Of a DNA stretch of 64,000 nucleotides, positions 1-10,360 are shown piece after piece. The stretch is from assembly GCA_024138025.1 (NCBI GenBank), contig JAMXBD010000388.1, forward strand, positions 496,001-560,000. Reading direction: 5' to 3'. How positions within the stretch are numbered: position 1 is the stretch's first letter; every line of letters starts with the position of its first letter. The position numbers were made by a program, and so were the translations under genes. Origin of the DNA: Combretum micranthum (taxonomy: Eukaryota > Streptophyta > Magnoliopsida > Myrtales > Combretaceae). A model generated the notes under the pieces. It ran no database searches. It saw nothing but the letters and a program-made list of their open reading frames with translations, and was not told the origin of the DNA.

Positions 1-587
1 GTGCAGTATGTTACCTCATTTGCAACTACGGCCCTCTAATGAATGGCAACTCCTCGTTCTTCTTTCAAGCTCTAAGCGTCTCAGGCTTTTGTCCTCATCG
101 TGTGGCTTGGCTTTTCTCTGGCTCTCCAGTTCTGATCTGTGTTGTCTGTCTTCATCTCAAATGGGCTGATCTAATGTCTTGTTCCAAATGTGAAGGAGCG
201 CTCACACATTTCCTTGGTGCTGCACATGGACCGCAACTTGTCTCAAGTCACTGTCCTCTTCATTGTCTCCTCTTTGTTCGGCAACACACCAACTTTTCAA
301 GGGCCTTCCATCAAACTATAAGCTATTGATCAAAGATAATGCCAATATTGTGTTCGCGGTGAGACTTCACTGAAAGCTCTACCATGAATGAATTGTTTCT
401 TGGAATCCTGCTACTCTCCATTTCACATGTGAGCATTGCTCCTGGGCCTGTCTCTCTTGATCTGTCTTAGATGTCTTATTCATTCATTTGAAGAAAAGAC
501 AGCATCCTCTATGAGAACAAATGCAAAGAACCAGTTTCCTATTGTGTTGTAGGCTTCAAATTACTAGTGGACCAGCCGTGTTCGTAC
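1..587. other. Unrecognised left flank, interrupted by element A
   Basis: This stretch has higher GC than the surrounding repeats and looks like transcribed or formerly transcribed sequence, but I recognise no protein in it. A 96-codon plus-strand reading frame (39-329) has no domain, no convincing start context and no partner exons. The sequence resumes at 8410 after copia element A, so 1-587 and 8410-8900 were once contiguous. No repeat structure was seen inside it. Confidence 0.4.
583..587. repeat. Target-site duplication of element A, left copy
   Basis: CGTAC directly precedes the TG of the 5' LTR and is repeated at 8410-8414 after the CA of the 3' LTR. The 5-bp length is standard for copia integrase. 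Confidence 0.95.
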
Positions 588-1072
588 TGTTAGAATTTGG
601 ATTGTACACTATGTGCATACATATTTATATATACATATGAACATATAGACGTACATGTATTGTGGCTAATAATTATATACATATTACTATTATAAAGTTT
701 AAGGACCTAATAAAGTGATATAATTTTATGTAATGGTCCATATCATCTAAAATATAAAGTGTGGTGTTAATATATGTGTAGAATTCCTGAAGTGTAAATT
801 ATCAATTAATGATGGGCACATTGGTAATTTCACACATAAAGATTTATTATAAATAGGGTGTGGTCCCTAATTGATGTATCAATTCTTTTTTTCTAAATTC
901 TCATCTGTCAAAAGAAAAACCTAAGGAGATACAATCAATTAGAAGATCATCTTCCTAATTCTTCAATTAATCATGAATTCTGGTACGTTTCCGCATCTTT
1001 TCTTGTTATCAAATAATTTCTAGACAGGATTCGGTTCTTGGGTTAATTAATTAATTAATATTAATTCTATCA
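588..1072 (+). repeat. 5' LTR of element A
   Basis: Starts TGTTAGAATT and ends TTCTATCA. It aligns without gaps to 7925-8409, with about 8 substitutions. It carries a TATA box (848-855), and further down an ATG (973-975) and a consensus splice donor (982/983). Confidence 0.96.
848..855 (+). promoter_or_regulatory. TATA box of the element A 5' LTR
   Basis: TATAAATA followed by a GGGTGTGG stretch. It lies about 260 bp into the LTR, which would put transcription start near 875-885. This position is inferred from spacing only. Confidence 0.7.
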
Positions 1073-1074
1073 AG

Positions 1075-1087
1075 TGGTATCAGAGCC
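1075..1087 (+). promoter_or_regulatory. tRNA primer-binding site of element A
   Basis: TGGTATCAGAGCC starts two bases after the 5' LTR. It is the usual plant copia primer-binding site, complementary to the initiator methionine tRNA 3' end. Confidence 0.9.
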
Positions 1088-1584
1088 TAATCTTGTTCTC
1101 GAATTGTTTGAATTCTGTTTTGATGATTACTTATCGTACATAATTTTTATTTGATCAAATGAATTGATTATGACATGATCTGAGGAAGAATTTTTAATTT
1201 CAGTATCTTGGTAAATTTTGGTTTTGTGGTTCATTCATATAATTTGATTGTTGTGTACTCATGTTATACTTGTATATTGACAAAGCACATCGAATCAAAA
1301 GGCGTGCATGAATTTTGTTGTCCACCATGCATGCATGATATTTCTGATATTTATCACTTTCATTGTTTTCTTCTACGATCATCATGTGGATTCTATTAAA
1401 TGTATATTTATATTGTTGATTTGTTTTATTGATGAAAAAGAAAGGGAAAACATTGCATGCACTATATTATTGCACTGATGATGGTGGTGATGACCGAATA
1501 ATATGTTATTCTGCATGTCGGATATCATCATACAGTTTACAGTAAAAAGAATGAAAATAAATTGTAGCCCAAATATGAAATGAT

Positions 1585-1700
1585 GTTTCATGAAGAGTTG
1601 TAACTCTTCCTAATAGGTGTCTTGATGGGAGACATTGTTTCATGAAGAGTTGTAACTCTTCCTAATAGGTGTCTTGATGGGAGACATTGTTTCATGAAGA
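1585..1700 (+). repeat. 52-bp tandem repeat in the leader of element A, 2.2 copies
   Basis: Units begin at 1585 and 1637, with a partial third at 1689. Each full unit contains the perfect short palindrome AAGAGTT-gt-AACTCTT, which can form a 7-bp stem. It lies between the primer-binding site and gag, inside the candidate intron. Confidence 0.85.
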
Positions 1701-2290
1701 TGTTACATTCATTCATTTATTTTATTCATTTTGAATAATATTTTAATTGAAATAAATACAAAATTTTGGTTTATATATGCATTAGGATTGTATATATTTT
1801 TCTGCTTATAATTAGTGATTAGTTATATAATTTAAATTAATTATACGTAGTTTTTCACTTCAATTAATTGAAATGATATAGTCACCAAAGTGACCTCTGT
1901 TGTGGACATTTTTTGTTTGTGAATCACTAAGATGGTAGTATGTGTTTTTATTCATGCGAATAATATGTCGGCTCAAAGGAAGACTATTATTTGGCAGAAA
2001 TTTATAAAAGCATGTGGTAATGAGTGAGATGATTATAAGGTGTCCATTGTGAGCATTTAGTTAGCCCAAAGGAAGGCTAAATGTTTGATAGGATTTTATC
2101 CTTTCTACTTGATTACTACACCAAGAAAGCCTACTATGAGTCAAATTCTCTATCCAAAGATTAGATTTGATGTCACATTGGTTATCTTAAGATGGGTTAT
2201 TATTTTTTTTTGGCATAATTAATCACTATTTTGGTTATGGATGTATGTGTGAGCTAATTATTTGTTTTATATATATTGTTCTTTGTACAG

Positions 2291-2838
2291 CTGATACTGT
2301 TAATGCTACTTCTGTTACTACCACAATCAATGGTATTCCGATGCTTAATGGTAGTAATTTTAAAACTTGGAAAAATAAGGTGACTATGGTCTTGGGATGC
2401 ATGGATTTAGACCTTGCATTGAGAGAGCAACCTCCTGCACCTCTTACAGATCAAAGCTCTTCCGAGGATAGGAAGAGTTTTGAGAGGTGGGACCGCTCTG
2501 ATCGCATGAGTCTTATGATAATGAAAAATGCTATCCCAGAGACATTTCTGGATACTATGTCTGAGGAAACTAATGCCAAAAACTTCCTTAATACCCTTGA
2601 AGAGCGCTTTGCCAAAAGTGATAAGGCAGAGACAAGTGCATCTTTAAGAAAACTTGTCTCTATGAGGTATAAGAGTAATGGGAACATAAGGGAGTACATC
2701 TTAGAAATGTCTCATCTTGCTGGAAAATTGAAATCACTAAAGATAGAGCTTTCGGAAGATTTGCTCTTTCATTTAGTGTTGATTTCACTTCCTCCACAAT
2801 TTGGACAGTTTGAGGTGAGCTATAATTGTCAAAAGTGA
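2291..2838 (+). pseudogene. gag of element A, N-terminal part, cut by the inverted insertion
   Basis: Encodes the capsid part of a copia Gag polyprotein, with W-K-N-K and the conserved SLPPQF-type motif near the break. The frame runs from the candidate splice acceptor at 2290 (or unspliced from 2245) to a stop at 2836-2838. The last five codons of that run cross into the foreign inverted segment that begins at 2831. Gag resumes in its original sense at 3946, so the capsid is split by 1115 bp. Gag normally assembles the virus-like particle; here only a truncated Gag lacking the zinc knuckle could be made from this part. Confidence 0.85.
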
Positions 2839-3945
2839 TTGGATCATCTCCCATTAAGTCAACTTTTTCTTCATTCTCTATGAGATATACATAATCATCT
2901 GAAAATGTACTTCTGTTTACTCTAGTAGATCTTCTTAAAGGCTCTAACTCATTTTGAATTTGAGGTTGTTGAGTTTGATCTTGATGCTCCTCATAAATAA
3001 TCTGTTGAGGAACTACTGGATGATCTACAGGTAATGCCTGTTGATCTTGATGAGTAGGAAGTTCAACATCATTATCTTGTAATGGATCTTGATGTTGTTG
3101 TTGAATAACGTTAGGTATGACAACTTGATCATTATCAACAGTACCTGTATAGAGAGGAAATTTTATTGAATCCTCTTCAAAAACAAAATTATTATCCTTA
3201 TCTTCCCCTCCAAACTCAACATCCTCAAAGAATCGGGCAATTCCCGTCTCGAAAAATGTTCTTGTTTTGGGATTGTAGAATTTATACCCTCATGATCTTT
3301 CTGCATATCCACAAAATAACTACTAATAGTTCTTGCATCCAGTTTCTTTTCATTTGGCCTATAAGGCCTTACCTCAGCTGGACATCCCCAAACTCGTAAG
3401 TGCTTTAAGACTAGTTTCTTACCAGTCCATAACTCATAAGGGGTTTTATTTATAGCTTTTGTAGGAACTCTATTAAGGATATAGACTGCGGTCTTTAATG
3501 CATCACCCATAGAGAGTGAGGTAAAGTTGTACGAGAAATCATACTTCTTACCATATCCTTAAGGGTTCTATTACGTCTCTCTGCTACACCATTCATGTTT
3601 GGAGAACCTGGCATTGTGTATTGAGGGACAATCCCACACTCTTCTGAGAAACGAGCAAAAGGACCTGGACGTTGCTCACCTGATCTATCATATCTACAGT
3701 AGTATTCACCACCACGATCAGATCTAATGGACTTAATAGTCTTACCAAGTTGATTTTCAACTTCGGCCTTGAATGACTTGAAAATGTCCAATGCTTGTGA
3801 CTTCTCATGAATTAAATATAGGTAGCCATATCGAGAATAATCGTCAATGAACGTGATAAAGTATTGTTGACCATTCCATGAAGCTATAGGAAATGGCCCA
3901 CAAATATCCGTATGTATCAGTTCTAAGACATCTTTAACTCTCTCG
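2831..3945 (-). repeat. Inverted copy of the integrase / linker region, inserted in gag
   Basis: The 1115-bp segment is the reverse complement of 4842-5958, with 14 substitutions and two 1-bp deletions by eye (about 98.7% identity). On the minus strand it reads integrase core (from about 3945 down) and then the acidic, Q-rich linker up to the start of the reverse transcriptase region. The two deletions break that minus-strand frame near 3512 and 3313. The breakpoints are sharp: gag sequence stops at 2830 and resumes at 3946 in the original frame. Confidence 0.95.
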
Positions 3946-6330
3946 ACATTTAATGAACTCATCTCTCACTTAGTGGAAGAGGAAGATAGGATGAAACAAC
4001 ATAAGATTGAGAGTGCTCATTTGGCATCAACCTCTTCAGGCCATGGTAAAAAGAGGAAAGGTAAGGAGATTGTGGTGTCACAAGCACAAAAGAAGCATAA
4101 GGACATGTCCAAGGGACGTACAGAAAAGAAATGCTTCTTTTGTAAGGACACTTCTCATATGAAGAAAGACTGCACTAAGTATCACACTTGGCGTGTGAAG
4201 AAAGGTATGTCTTTCGCTCTTGTTTGTACTGAAGTTAATATGGTTTCAGTTCCAAGGTATACTTGGTGGTTGGATTCTGGTGCAACAACTCACATAAGTA
4301 TATCTATGCAGGGTTGCCTGAACTGCCGAAAACCCAATAATGATGAGAAATTCATATACATGGGGGCTGGAAATCCGGTGGAAGTTCAAGGCATAGGGAC
4401 TTTTAAGTTGTTGTTATCTACTGGTTTTTATTTAGAATTAAACAACACATTTATTATACCGTCTTTTAGACGGAATTTAGTTTCAGTTTCTGTATTGGAC
4501 AAAGAAGGATTTATTTGTTCATTTGGACATAGAAAATGTAATGTTTATTTTAATTCTATGCTTATTGGAACTAGTACTTTATCTGATTATGACAATCTTT
4601 ATTTACTTGATACAATATCTTCCTATGGTGAGTCCCACAATGTTGAAACCAAAGGCACTAAACGCAAATTTTCAAATGAAAATTCTTTCTCTTTATGGCA
4701 CAAACGTTTGGGTCATATCTCTAAACAGAGAATTGATAGGCTTGTGTCGGAAGGGATTATTGAAAAGTTTGATCATTTGGATTATGATACTTGTGTTGAG
4801 TGCATTAAGGGTAAAATTACAAACAAGAGAAAAGTAGGAGCCGAGAGAGTTAAAGATGTCTTAGAACTGATACATACGGATATTTGTGGGCCATTTCCTA
4901 CAGCTTCATGGAATGGTCAACAATACTTTATCACGTTCATTGACGATTATTCTCGATATGGCTACCTATATTTAATTCATGAGAAGTCACAAGCATTGGA
5001 CGTTTTCAAGTCATTCAAGGCCGAAGTTGAAAATCAACTTGGTAAGACTATTAAGTCCATTAGATCTGATCGTGGTGGTGAATACTACGGTAGATATGAT
5101 GGATCAGGTGAGCAACGTCCAGGTCCTTTTGCTCGTTTCTTAGAAGAGTGTGGGATTGTCCCTCAATACACTATGCCAGGTTCTCCAAACATGAATGGTG
5201 TAGCAGAGAGACGTAATAGAACCCTTAAGGATATGGTAAGAAGTATGATTTCTCGTACAACTTTACCTCACTCTCTATGGGGTGATGCATTAAAGACCGC
5301 AGTCTATATCCTTAATAGAGTTCCTACAAAAGCTATAAATAAAACCCCTTATGAGTTATGGACTGGTAAGAAACCAGTCTTAAAGCACTTACGAGTTTGG
5401 GGATGTCCAGCTGAGGCAAGGCCTTATAGGCCAAATGAAAAGAAACTGGATGCAAGAACTATTAGTAGTTATTTTGTGGGATATGCAGAAAGATCACGAG
5501 GGTATAAATTCTACAATCCCAAAACAAGAACATTTTTTGAGACGGGAATTGCCCGATTCTTTGAGGATGTTGAGTTTGGAGGGGAAGATAAGGATAATAA
5601 CTTTGTTTTTGAAGAGGATTCAATAAATTTTCCTCTCTATACAGGTACTGTTGATAATGATCAGGTTGTCATACCTAACGTTATTCAACAACAACATCAA
5701 GATCCATTACAAGATAATGATGTTGAACTTCCTACTCATCAAGATCAACAGGCATTACCTGTAGATCATCCAGTAGTTCCTCAACAGATTATTTATGAGG
5801 AGCATCAAGATCAAACTCAACAACCTCAAATTCAAAATGAGTTAGAGCCTTTAAGAAGATCTACTAGAGTAAAGAGAAGTACATTTTCAGATGATTATGT
5901 ATATCTCATAGAGAATGAAGAACATGTTGACTTAATGGGAGATGATCCAATCACTTTTCATGAAGCAATTGAAAGTTCTAATTCTCATAAGTGGATAAAT
6001 GCCATGAGTGAAGAAATGCAATCCATGAAAGACAATGACGTTTGGGATCTTGTTTTATTGCCAGAAGGTGTGAAACCAATTGGTTGTAAATGGGTATTTA
6101 AGACCAAAAGGGATTCACAAGGCAATATAGAAAGATATAAGGCTCGTCTTGTCGCTAAAGGATTCACTCAAAAGGAAGGCATTGACTATAAAGAGACTTT
6201 CTCTCGGTTTCATCGAAAGACTCTTTTAGGACTATTATGGCTCTTGTGGCGCATTTTGATCTTGAGCTACATCAGATGGATGTCAAAACTGCTTTTCTCA
6301 ATGGAGACATTGAGGAAACTATTTATATGA
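3946..6330 (+). pseudogene. gag C-terminus, protease, integrase and N-terminal reverse transcriptase of element A
   Basis: One open frame runs from the end of the inverted insert to 6330. In order it shows the gag C-terminus ([12 protein letters not shown]), a lysine-rich stretch, and a CCHC zinc knuckle (C-F-F-C, H, C; about 4130-4175). The protease motif DSGATTH follows (about 4275), then the integrase HHCC zinc region (about 4698-4805), the integrase D-D-E core ([25 protein letters not shown]) and a glutamine-rich linker. The reverse transcriptase N-terminus ([11 protein letters not shown]) comes last. A 1-base deletion near 6205, in a run normally reading F-S-P-V, throws the frame off; the following 40 codons are out of frame. 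Confidence 0.93.
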
Positions 6331-7520
6331 AACAACCAGAAGGGTTGGCTTCCGAGGAAACTAGCAAATTGGTTTGTAAACTTAAGAAATCCATTTATGG
6401 GCTCAAGCAAGCTTCTCGTCAATGGTATTTGAAATTTCATCAAGTTGTTCTCTCATTTGGTTTTGAAGTGAACACTGTTGAAGATTGTGTATACCATAAA
6501 TTCAGTGGGAGTAGATTCATATTTTTGGTCTTATATGTGGATGATATTTTGCTTGCTAGTAGCGATGTAGAATTGCTTCGGGAAACCAAGAAATTTTTAT
6601 CAAATAAATTTGAAATGAAAGATCTTGGTGAAGCATCCTTCGTATTAGGGATCCAAATCCATCGTGATCGTTCACGGGGAGTTTTAGGATTATCACAGAA
6701 GGGTTATATTGAAAAGGTATTACAACGCTTTGGCATGCAAAATTGTAAACCTCATGACACCCCTGTGTCTAAAGGAGATAAGTTCAGTTTGAAACAGTGT
6801 CCAAGAAATGATTTGGAATCCAAGTTTATGCAGAATATTCCTTACGCTTCAGCAGTAGGGAGTTTGATGTATGCACAGGTCTGTACACGACCTGATCTTG
6901 CATACATTGTTGGAATGCTTGGCAGATATCAAAGTAATCCGGGAAGAGAACATTGGATTGCAGCCAAAAGAGTCTTTAGATATTTACAAAATACTAAGGA
7001 TTATATGCTCACATATAGAAGGTCGGATAAACTTGAGATCATAGGGTTTTCTGATTCCGACTTTGCTGGATGTCAAGATAGTCGAAAATCAACATCTGGT
7101 TATGTATTTCTATTAGCTGGAGGTGCAATTTCTTGGAAGAGTGCTAAGCAGACACTTGTTGCATCGTCCACTATGGAAGCTGAATTTGTTGCTTGTTATG
7201 AGGCATCCAATCATGCTATATGGCTGCGTAACTTCATTACAAAACTGCGAGTAGTCGATGGCATTGAAAGGCCACTCAAGCTGTATTGTGACAATCGAGC
7301 AACAGTCTTGTATTCAAATAACAACAGGAGCTCTTCTAGATCTAAACATATAGATATTAAGTTCCTTGTTGTGAAAGAAAGAGTTCAGAGTGGTTTTATT
7401 AGCATTGAGCTAATAGGAACAAACTCCATGCTAGCGGATCCATTCACTAAGGCATTGACACCTTCGGCCTTTCATGAGCATGTTGCTCACATGGGTGTCG
7501 TTACATTTGATACAGTTTAA
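6207..7520 (+). pseudogene. Reverse transcriptase C-terminus and RNase H of element A
   Basis: This continues the polyprotein in the shifted frame after the lesion near 6205. It includes [11 protein letters not shown], the catalytic YVDD (about 6534-6545), the thumb and connection regions, and RNase H with DSDFAG, TMEAEF and CDN motifs (to about 7310). It ends at 7518-7520. No other stop was seen, so a single base separates this from an open reverse transcriptase. The enzyme copies the element RNA into cDNA inside the particle and degrades the RNA strand. Confidence 0.93.
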
Positions 7521-7910
7521 TTTAGTGGGAGTTTTGTGTCATATGTTATGTATTTGATATCATGATATTATTTGGTTTCATAATAAAGTATCAATTTGAT
7601 TTACTCTGAATTCTGATCTCATTTGGTTAAGGTTGGACCAGTTGGAAATAGGCATGTGTATATATCACATTACATGTAATTTCCATGCTACACATCCATA
7701 CTTAATCTATGTCATTTAGTCAAGTTGATGTATGAGATTATTGTGGGTTTAGTTGCGAAATGACAACGACTGCTTCTTTAGTCCTTACGTTAATAAGTCT
7801 AATGGACGAGATTGTTTCAGATGATTTATCTTTATTTTTTGTGCACATTTAGTAATGGTGATTTGTATATGATCAAAGGTTTCTATAATATGAGCACATG
7901 GTTGTGCAAT

Positions 7911-7924
7911 CCAAGTGGGAGATT
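7911..7924 (+). promoter_or_regulatory. Polypurine tract of element A
   Basis: AAGTGGGAGATT lies immediately 5' of the 3' LTR, the expected site for plus-strand priming. The 7521-7910 stretch before it is a non-coding 3' leader with no recognised feature. Confidence 0.75.
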
Positions 7925-8409
7925 TGTTAGAATTTGGATTGTACACTATGTGCATACATATTTATAAATACATATGGACATGTAGACGTACATGTATTGT
8001 GGCTAATAATTATATACATATTACTATTATAAAGTTTAAGGACCTAATAAAGTGATATAATTTTATGTAATGGTCCATATCATCTAAAATATAAAGTGTG
8101 GTGTTAATATATGTGTAGAATTCCTGAAGTGTAAATTATCAATTAATGATGGGCACATTGGTAATTTCACACATAAAGATTTATTATAAATAGGGTGTGG
8201 TCCCTAATTGATGTATCAATTCTTTCTTTCTAAATTCCCATCTGTCAAAAGAAAAACCTAAGAAGATACAATCAATTAGAAGATCATCTTCCTAATTCTT
8301 CAATTAATCATGAATTCTGGTACGTTTCCGCATCTTTTCTTGTTATCAAATAATTTATAGACAGGATTCGGTTCTTGGGTTAATTAATTAATTAATATTA
8401 ATTCCATCA
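7925..8409 (+). repeat. 3' LTR of element A
   Basis: Ends TTCCATCA, then the TSD CGTAC at 8410-8414. It repeats the TATA box (8185-8192), the ATG (8310-8312) and the splice donor (8319/8320) of the 5' LTR, now facing the downstream flank. Confidence 0.96.
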
Positions 8410-8414
8410 CGTAC

Positions 8415-10189
8415 ATCAACGAAATGTGAGCTACTCTCTCATGCTATCAATCACAGTGTCTGCTCATCAATCCAATCTTCCATTAAGCTGCTGTGTGTAC
8501 CGGCTGCCCTGTTAAGCTGCCTAGGATTTATCTTATGAAAAGGTGATGAATTTCTATATAATGTTCTGTTTGGTTCCTTGCGCTGCTCGGCTCTAATCTT
8601 TTAGTTTTATCTCAGTTGCTATTAAACTCATGCACATTGAGACTTAAATTTGTCATAGCTCTCTATCTTTATTTGCTTGAACTTCTCTTCCTAATACGAT
8701 GCTACATTGTGCTGTATAAGTGCTGCTATGTGCTTTGTGTAGCAATATATGAGTTGCTCGTTTTCATTCAAATTGTTTGCATCTGTTTAATTTGGCTGTT
8801 GGCAGCTATTTGTTCTTTCAATTTCCACTTCATCTGCTAGACTTTGTCTTAGCTCCAACCAATGTTTAGTCCCCAGCTGTGTAATGCAGCTGCCAATTCT
8901 TTCTCCTCTGAATTGTGATACAATTGAAACTGAGACAATAAATCTATGAGCTTCCACTTAAGACTAGCACACTTGAGCTCTTCTCTCAGCTATGAGATAA
9001 TATGAACATACAAACAATGTGTTTCACTTTCAAATTAAGATCCAATTATTTAGAATAAACACTTTAAACAGTAAAAAATTTTATTACTGAGATAGACAAA
9101 TTGGAAAAACCGGTGAAGAGAGAAAGCTCGTGAGGAAACAGCCATAAGAAAATATTATATCTTCTCATAAGTAGAGGTAATGGAGAAACATATAAGCTGG
9201 ATGCTCTGAGTACATGAACCACCCTTCAAGAAACATTTAATAATTTACTCTAGCCTGCACTACAGAAGTAATGCCAAGGCAAAATCATTCTAATAAAAGA
9301 AAAAAAGGTGGTGTAGTGGTTCCGGTGACGCTTCAATGACATATAACTTCATAATTGCATGAAACACAACCAACTTTTAGTGAACAACAGCACAATGGGA
9401 ACTGGCTTAAAGGTTTCTCCTAAATGAACAATGAAACTCATTGGTGATTGAGGCCTGAACATCACCAATGCACTGCAATGGAAATACCACACACATTCAC
9501 ATATATAACTGCTTCACATTAAAAATAAAATCAAAGTGACAAGGTTACACGGAGCAGCGACAATTCAATCATATCAAGTTGTTGAGTAGCAAAGTAACAG
9601 ATTAAACATTACCAAAAAAGATCAGGTAGTTATGCTTCAATCGGTAATGGATCCCCAATATTAAGGTGGCAGTGGTGATTTGAATTGGATTTCTAGATCC
9701 CAAGCTGGATTTACAAGTTGTACCTTCTAAATTTAGCCCAGAAGAATGTACATCCATATTCCAAGACCATAATCTTCCAAATAATGGAGTGATCTAAAGA
9801 CAGGGGCCATCCTTATATTAACAAAATTATTTACAACAAATAGAAAGAAGGTAAATATTTCTTGATCTTTGTCATAAATCCTTGAATAGGGAAGTAATGT
9901 TGGCTCTTTTTTTTTTTTTTTTTTGCCCAAAAAAAAAAAAATCCTTGAGTTACATAATTTACAAGGATCTGGAGAGGAAAATTGGATCTATTTCACCCTT
10001 TTGGAAAACATTCTCTATGCTAAACACAGTGTGATGAAAAGAGAAATGTGATAGTTGCTAAAGAATCTAAGATGACTACAATGGTTCGGCCGTGTAATGA
10101 AACTTATTTTTCTTACTAGCTTATGGGAAGAAACACCTTGAACAAACAAGTTAAACCAGATATAATTTCATCGCCTGAAGTTCTTGAAT
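8415..10189. other. Intergenic, no recognised gene
   Basis: Continuation of the 1-587 flank. Short reading frames here have no recognisable content. A T/A homopolymer pair lies at 9908-9943. The stretch from about 9250 on has the same character as the R-gene 3' region at 60.4-63.2 kb, but only the part listed next aligns convincingly. Confidence 0.5.
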
Positions 10190-10360
10190 TTCTAATTTGA
10201 TGTAATGATGTGAAGAGAGAACTATAGGATTCGCAACATTACTGCTGCACAAGAACGACTGTCTACCCTGCCAATGCAGGACAACAACAAATCAGCATCA
10301 ACTGAAAGTAATGGCTATACACGGGATTGCATGAATTTGTACAACAAACGTTCACGAAAA
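10190..10360 (-). repeat. Diverged copy of R-gene 3' flank
   Basis: The stretch at 10262-10351 (CCTGCCAATGCAGG ... CAGCATCAA ... ATGGCTAT ... TGCATGAAT) matches 62951-63045, which lies 3' of the minus-strand NBS-LRR gene, in the same orientation. No LRR coding sequence was found beside this copy, so it looks like the left-over 3' flank of a lost paralogue. Confidence 0.55.

Larger units (their letters stand above)
973..2290 (+). other. Candidate gag exon 1 and LTR-spanning intron of element A
   Basis: An ATG at 973-975 inside the LTR is followed after ten bases (973-982) by the donor G|GTACGT. A candidate acceptor, TTGTACAG, ends at 2290, with a T-rich tract and a CTAAT branch-like site upstream (about 2253). 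Joining 982 to 2291 keeps the gag frame. It gives a short N-terminus (M-N-S-A-D...) in place of the hydrophobic unspliced start at 2245. The intron would be 983-2290 (1308 bp) and would remove the rest of the LTR, the primer-binding site and the leader repeats. The sites and the frame agreement are visible; splicing itself is inferred. Confidence 0.55.
588..8409 (+). mobile_element. Copia LTR retrotransposon A, near-complete, with an internal inverted duplication
   Basis: Two 485-bp LTRs (588-1072 and 7925-8409), both TG...CA, enclose a primer-binding site, gag, protease, integrase, reverse transcriptase and RNase H in copia order. A perfect 5-bp TSD (CGTAC) sits at 583-587 and 8410-8414. By eye the LTRs differ at about 8 positions (about 1.6%), so the insertion is fairly recent. 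Two lesions block autonomy: an inverted copy of the integrase region inserted in gag (2831-3945) and a 1-base frameshift in reverse transcriptase near 6205. The protein is of the broad Tnt1-like plant copia type; I do not assign a lineage. Confidence 0.96.

Noticed and set aside
39..329. 96-codon plus-strand frame as a gene
   Set aside because: No domain, no exon partners, unusual composition; could be chance in a GC-richer flank.
3163..3962. Minus-strand integrase frames as a separate gene
   Set aside because: They are the inverted copy of element A's own integrase region, with sharp breakpoints in gag.
9908..9943. Structured T/A palindrome as a terminator
   Set aside because: Simple poly-T then poly-A run; common in AT-rich plant DNA and not informative.
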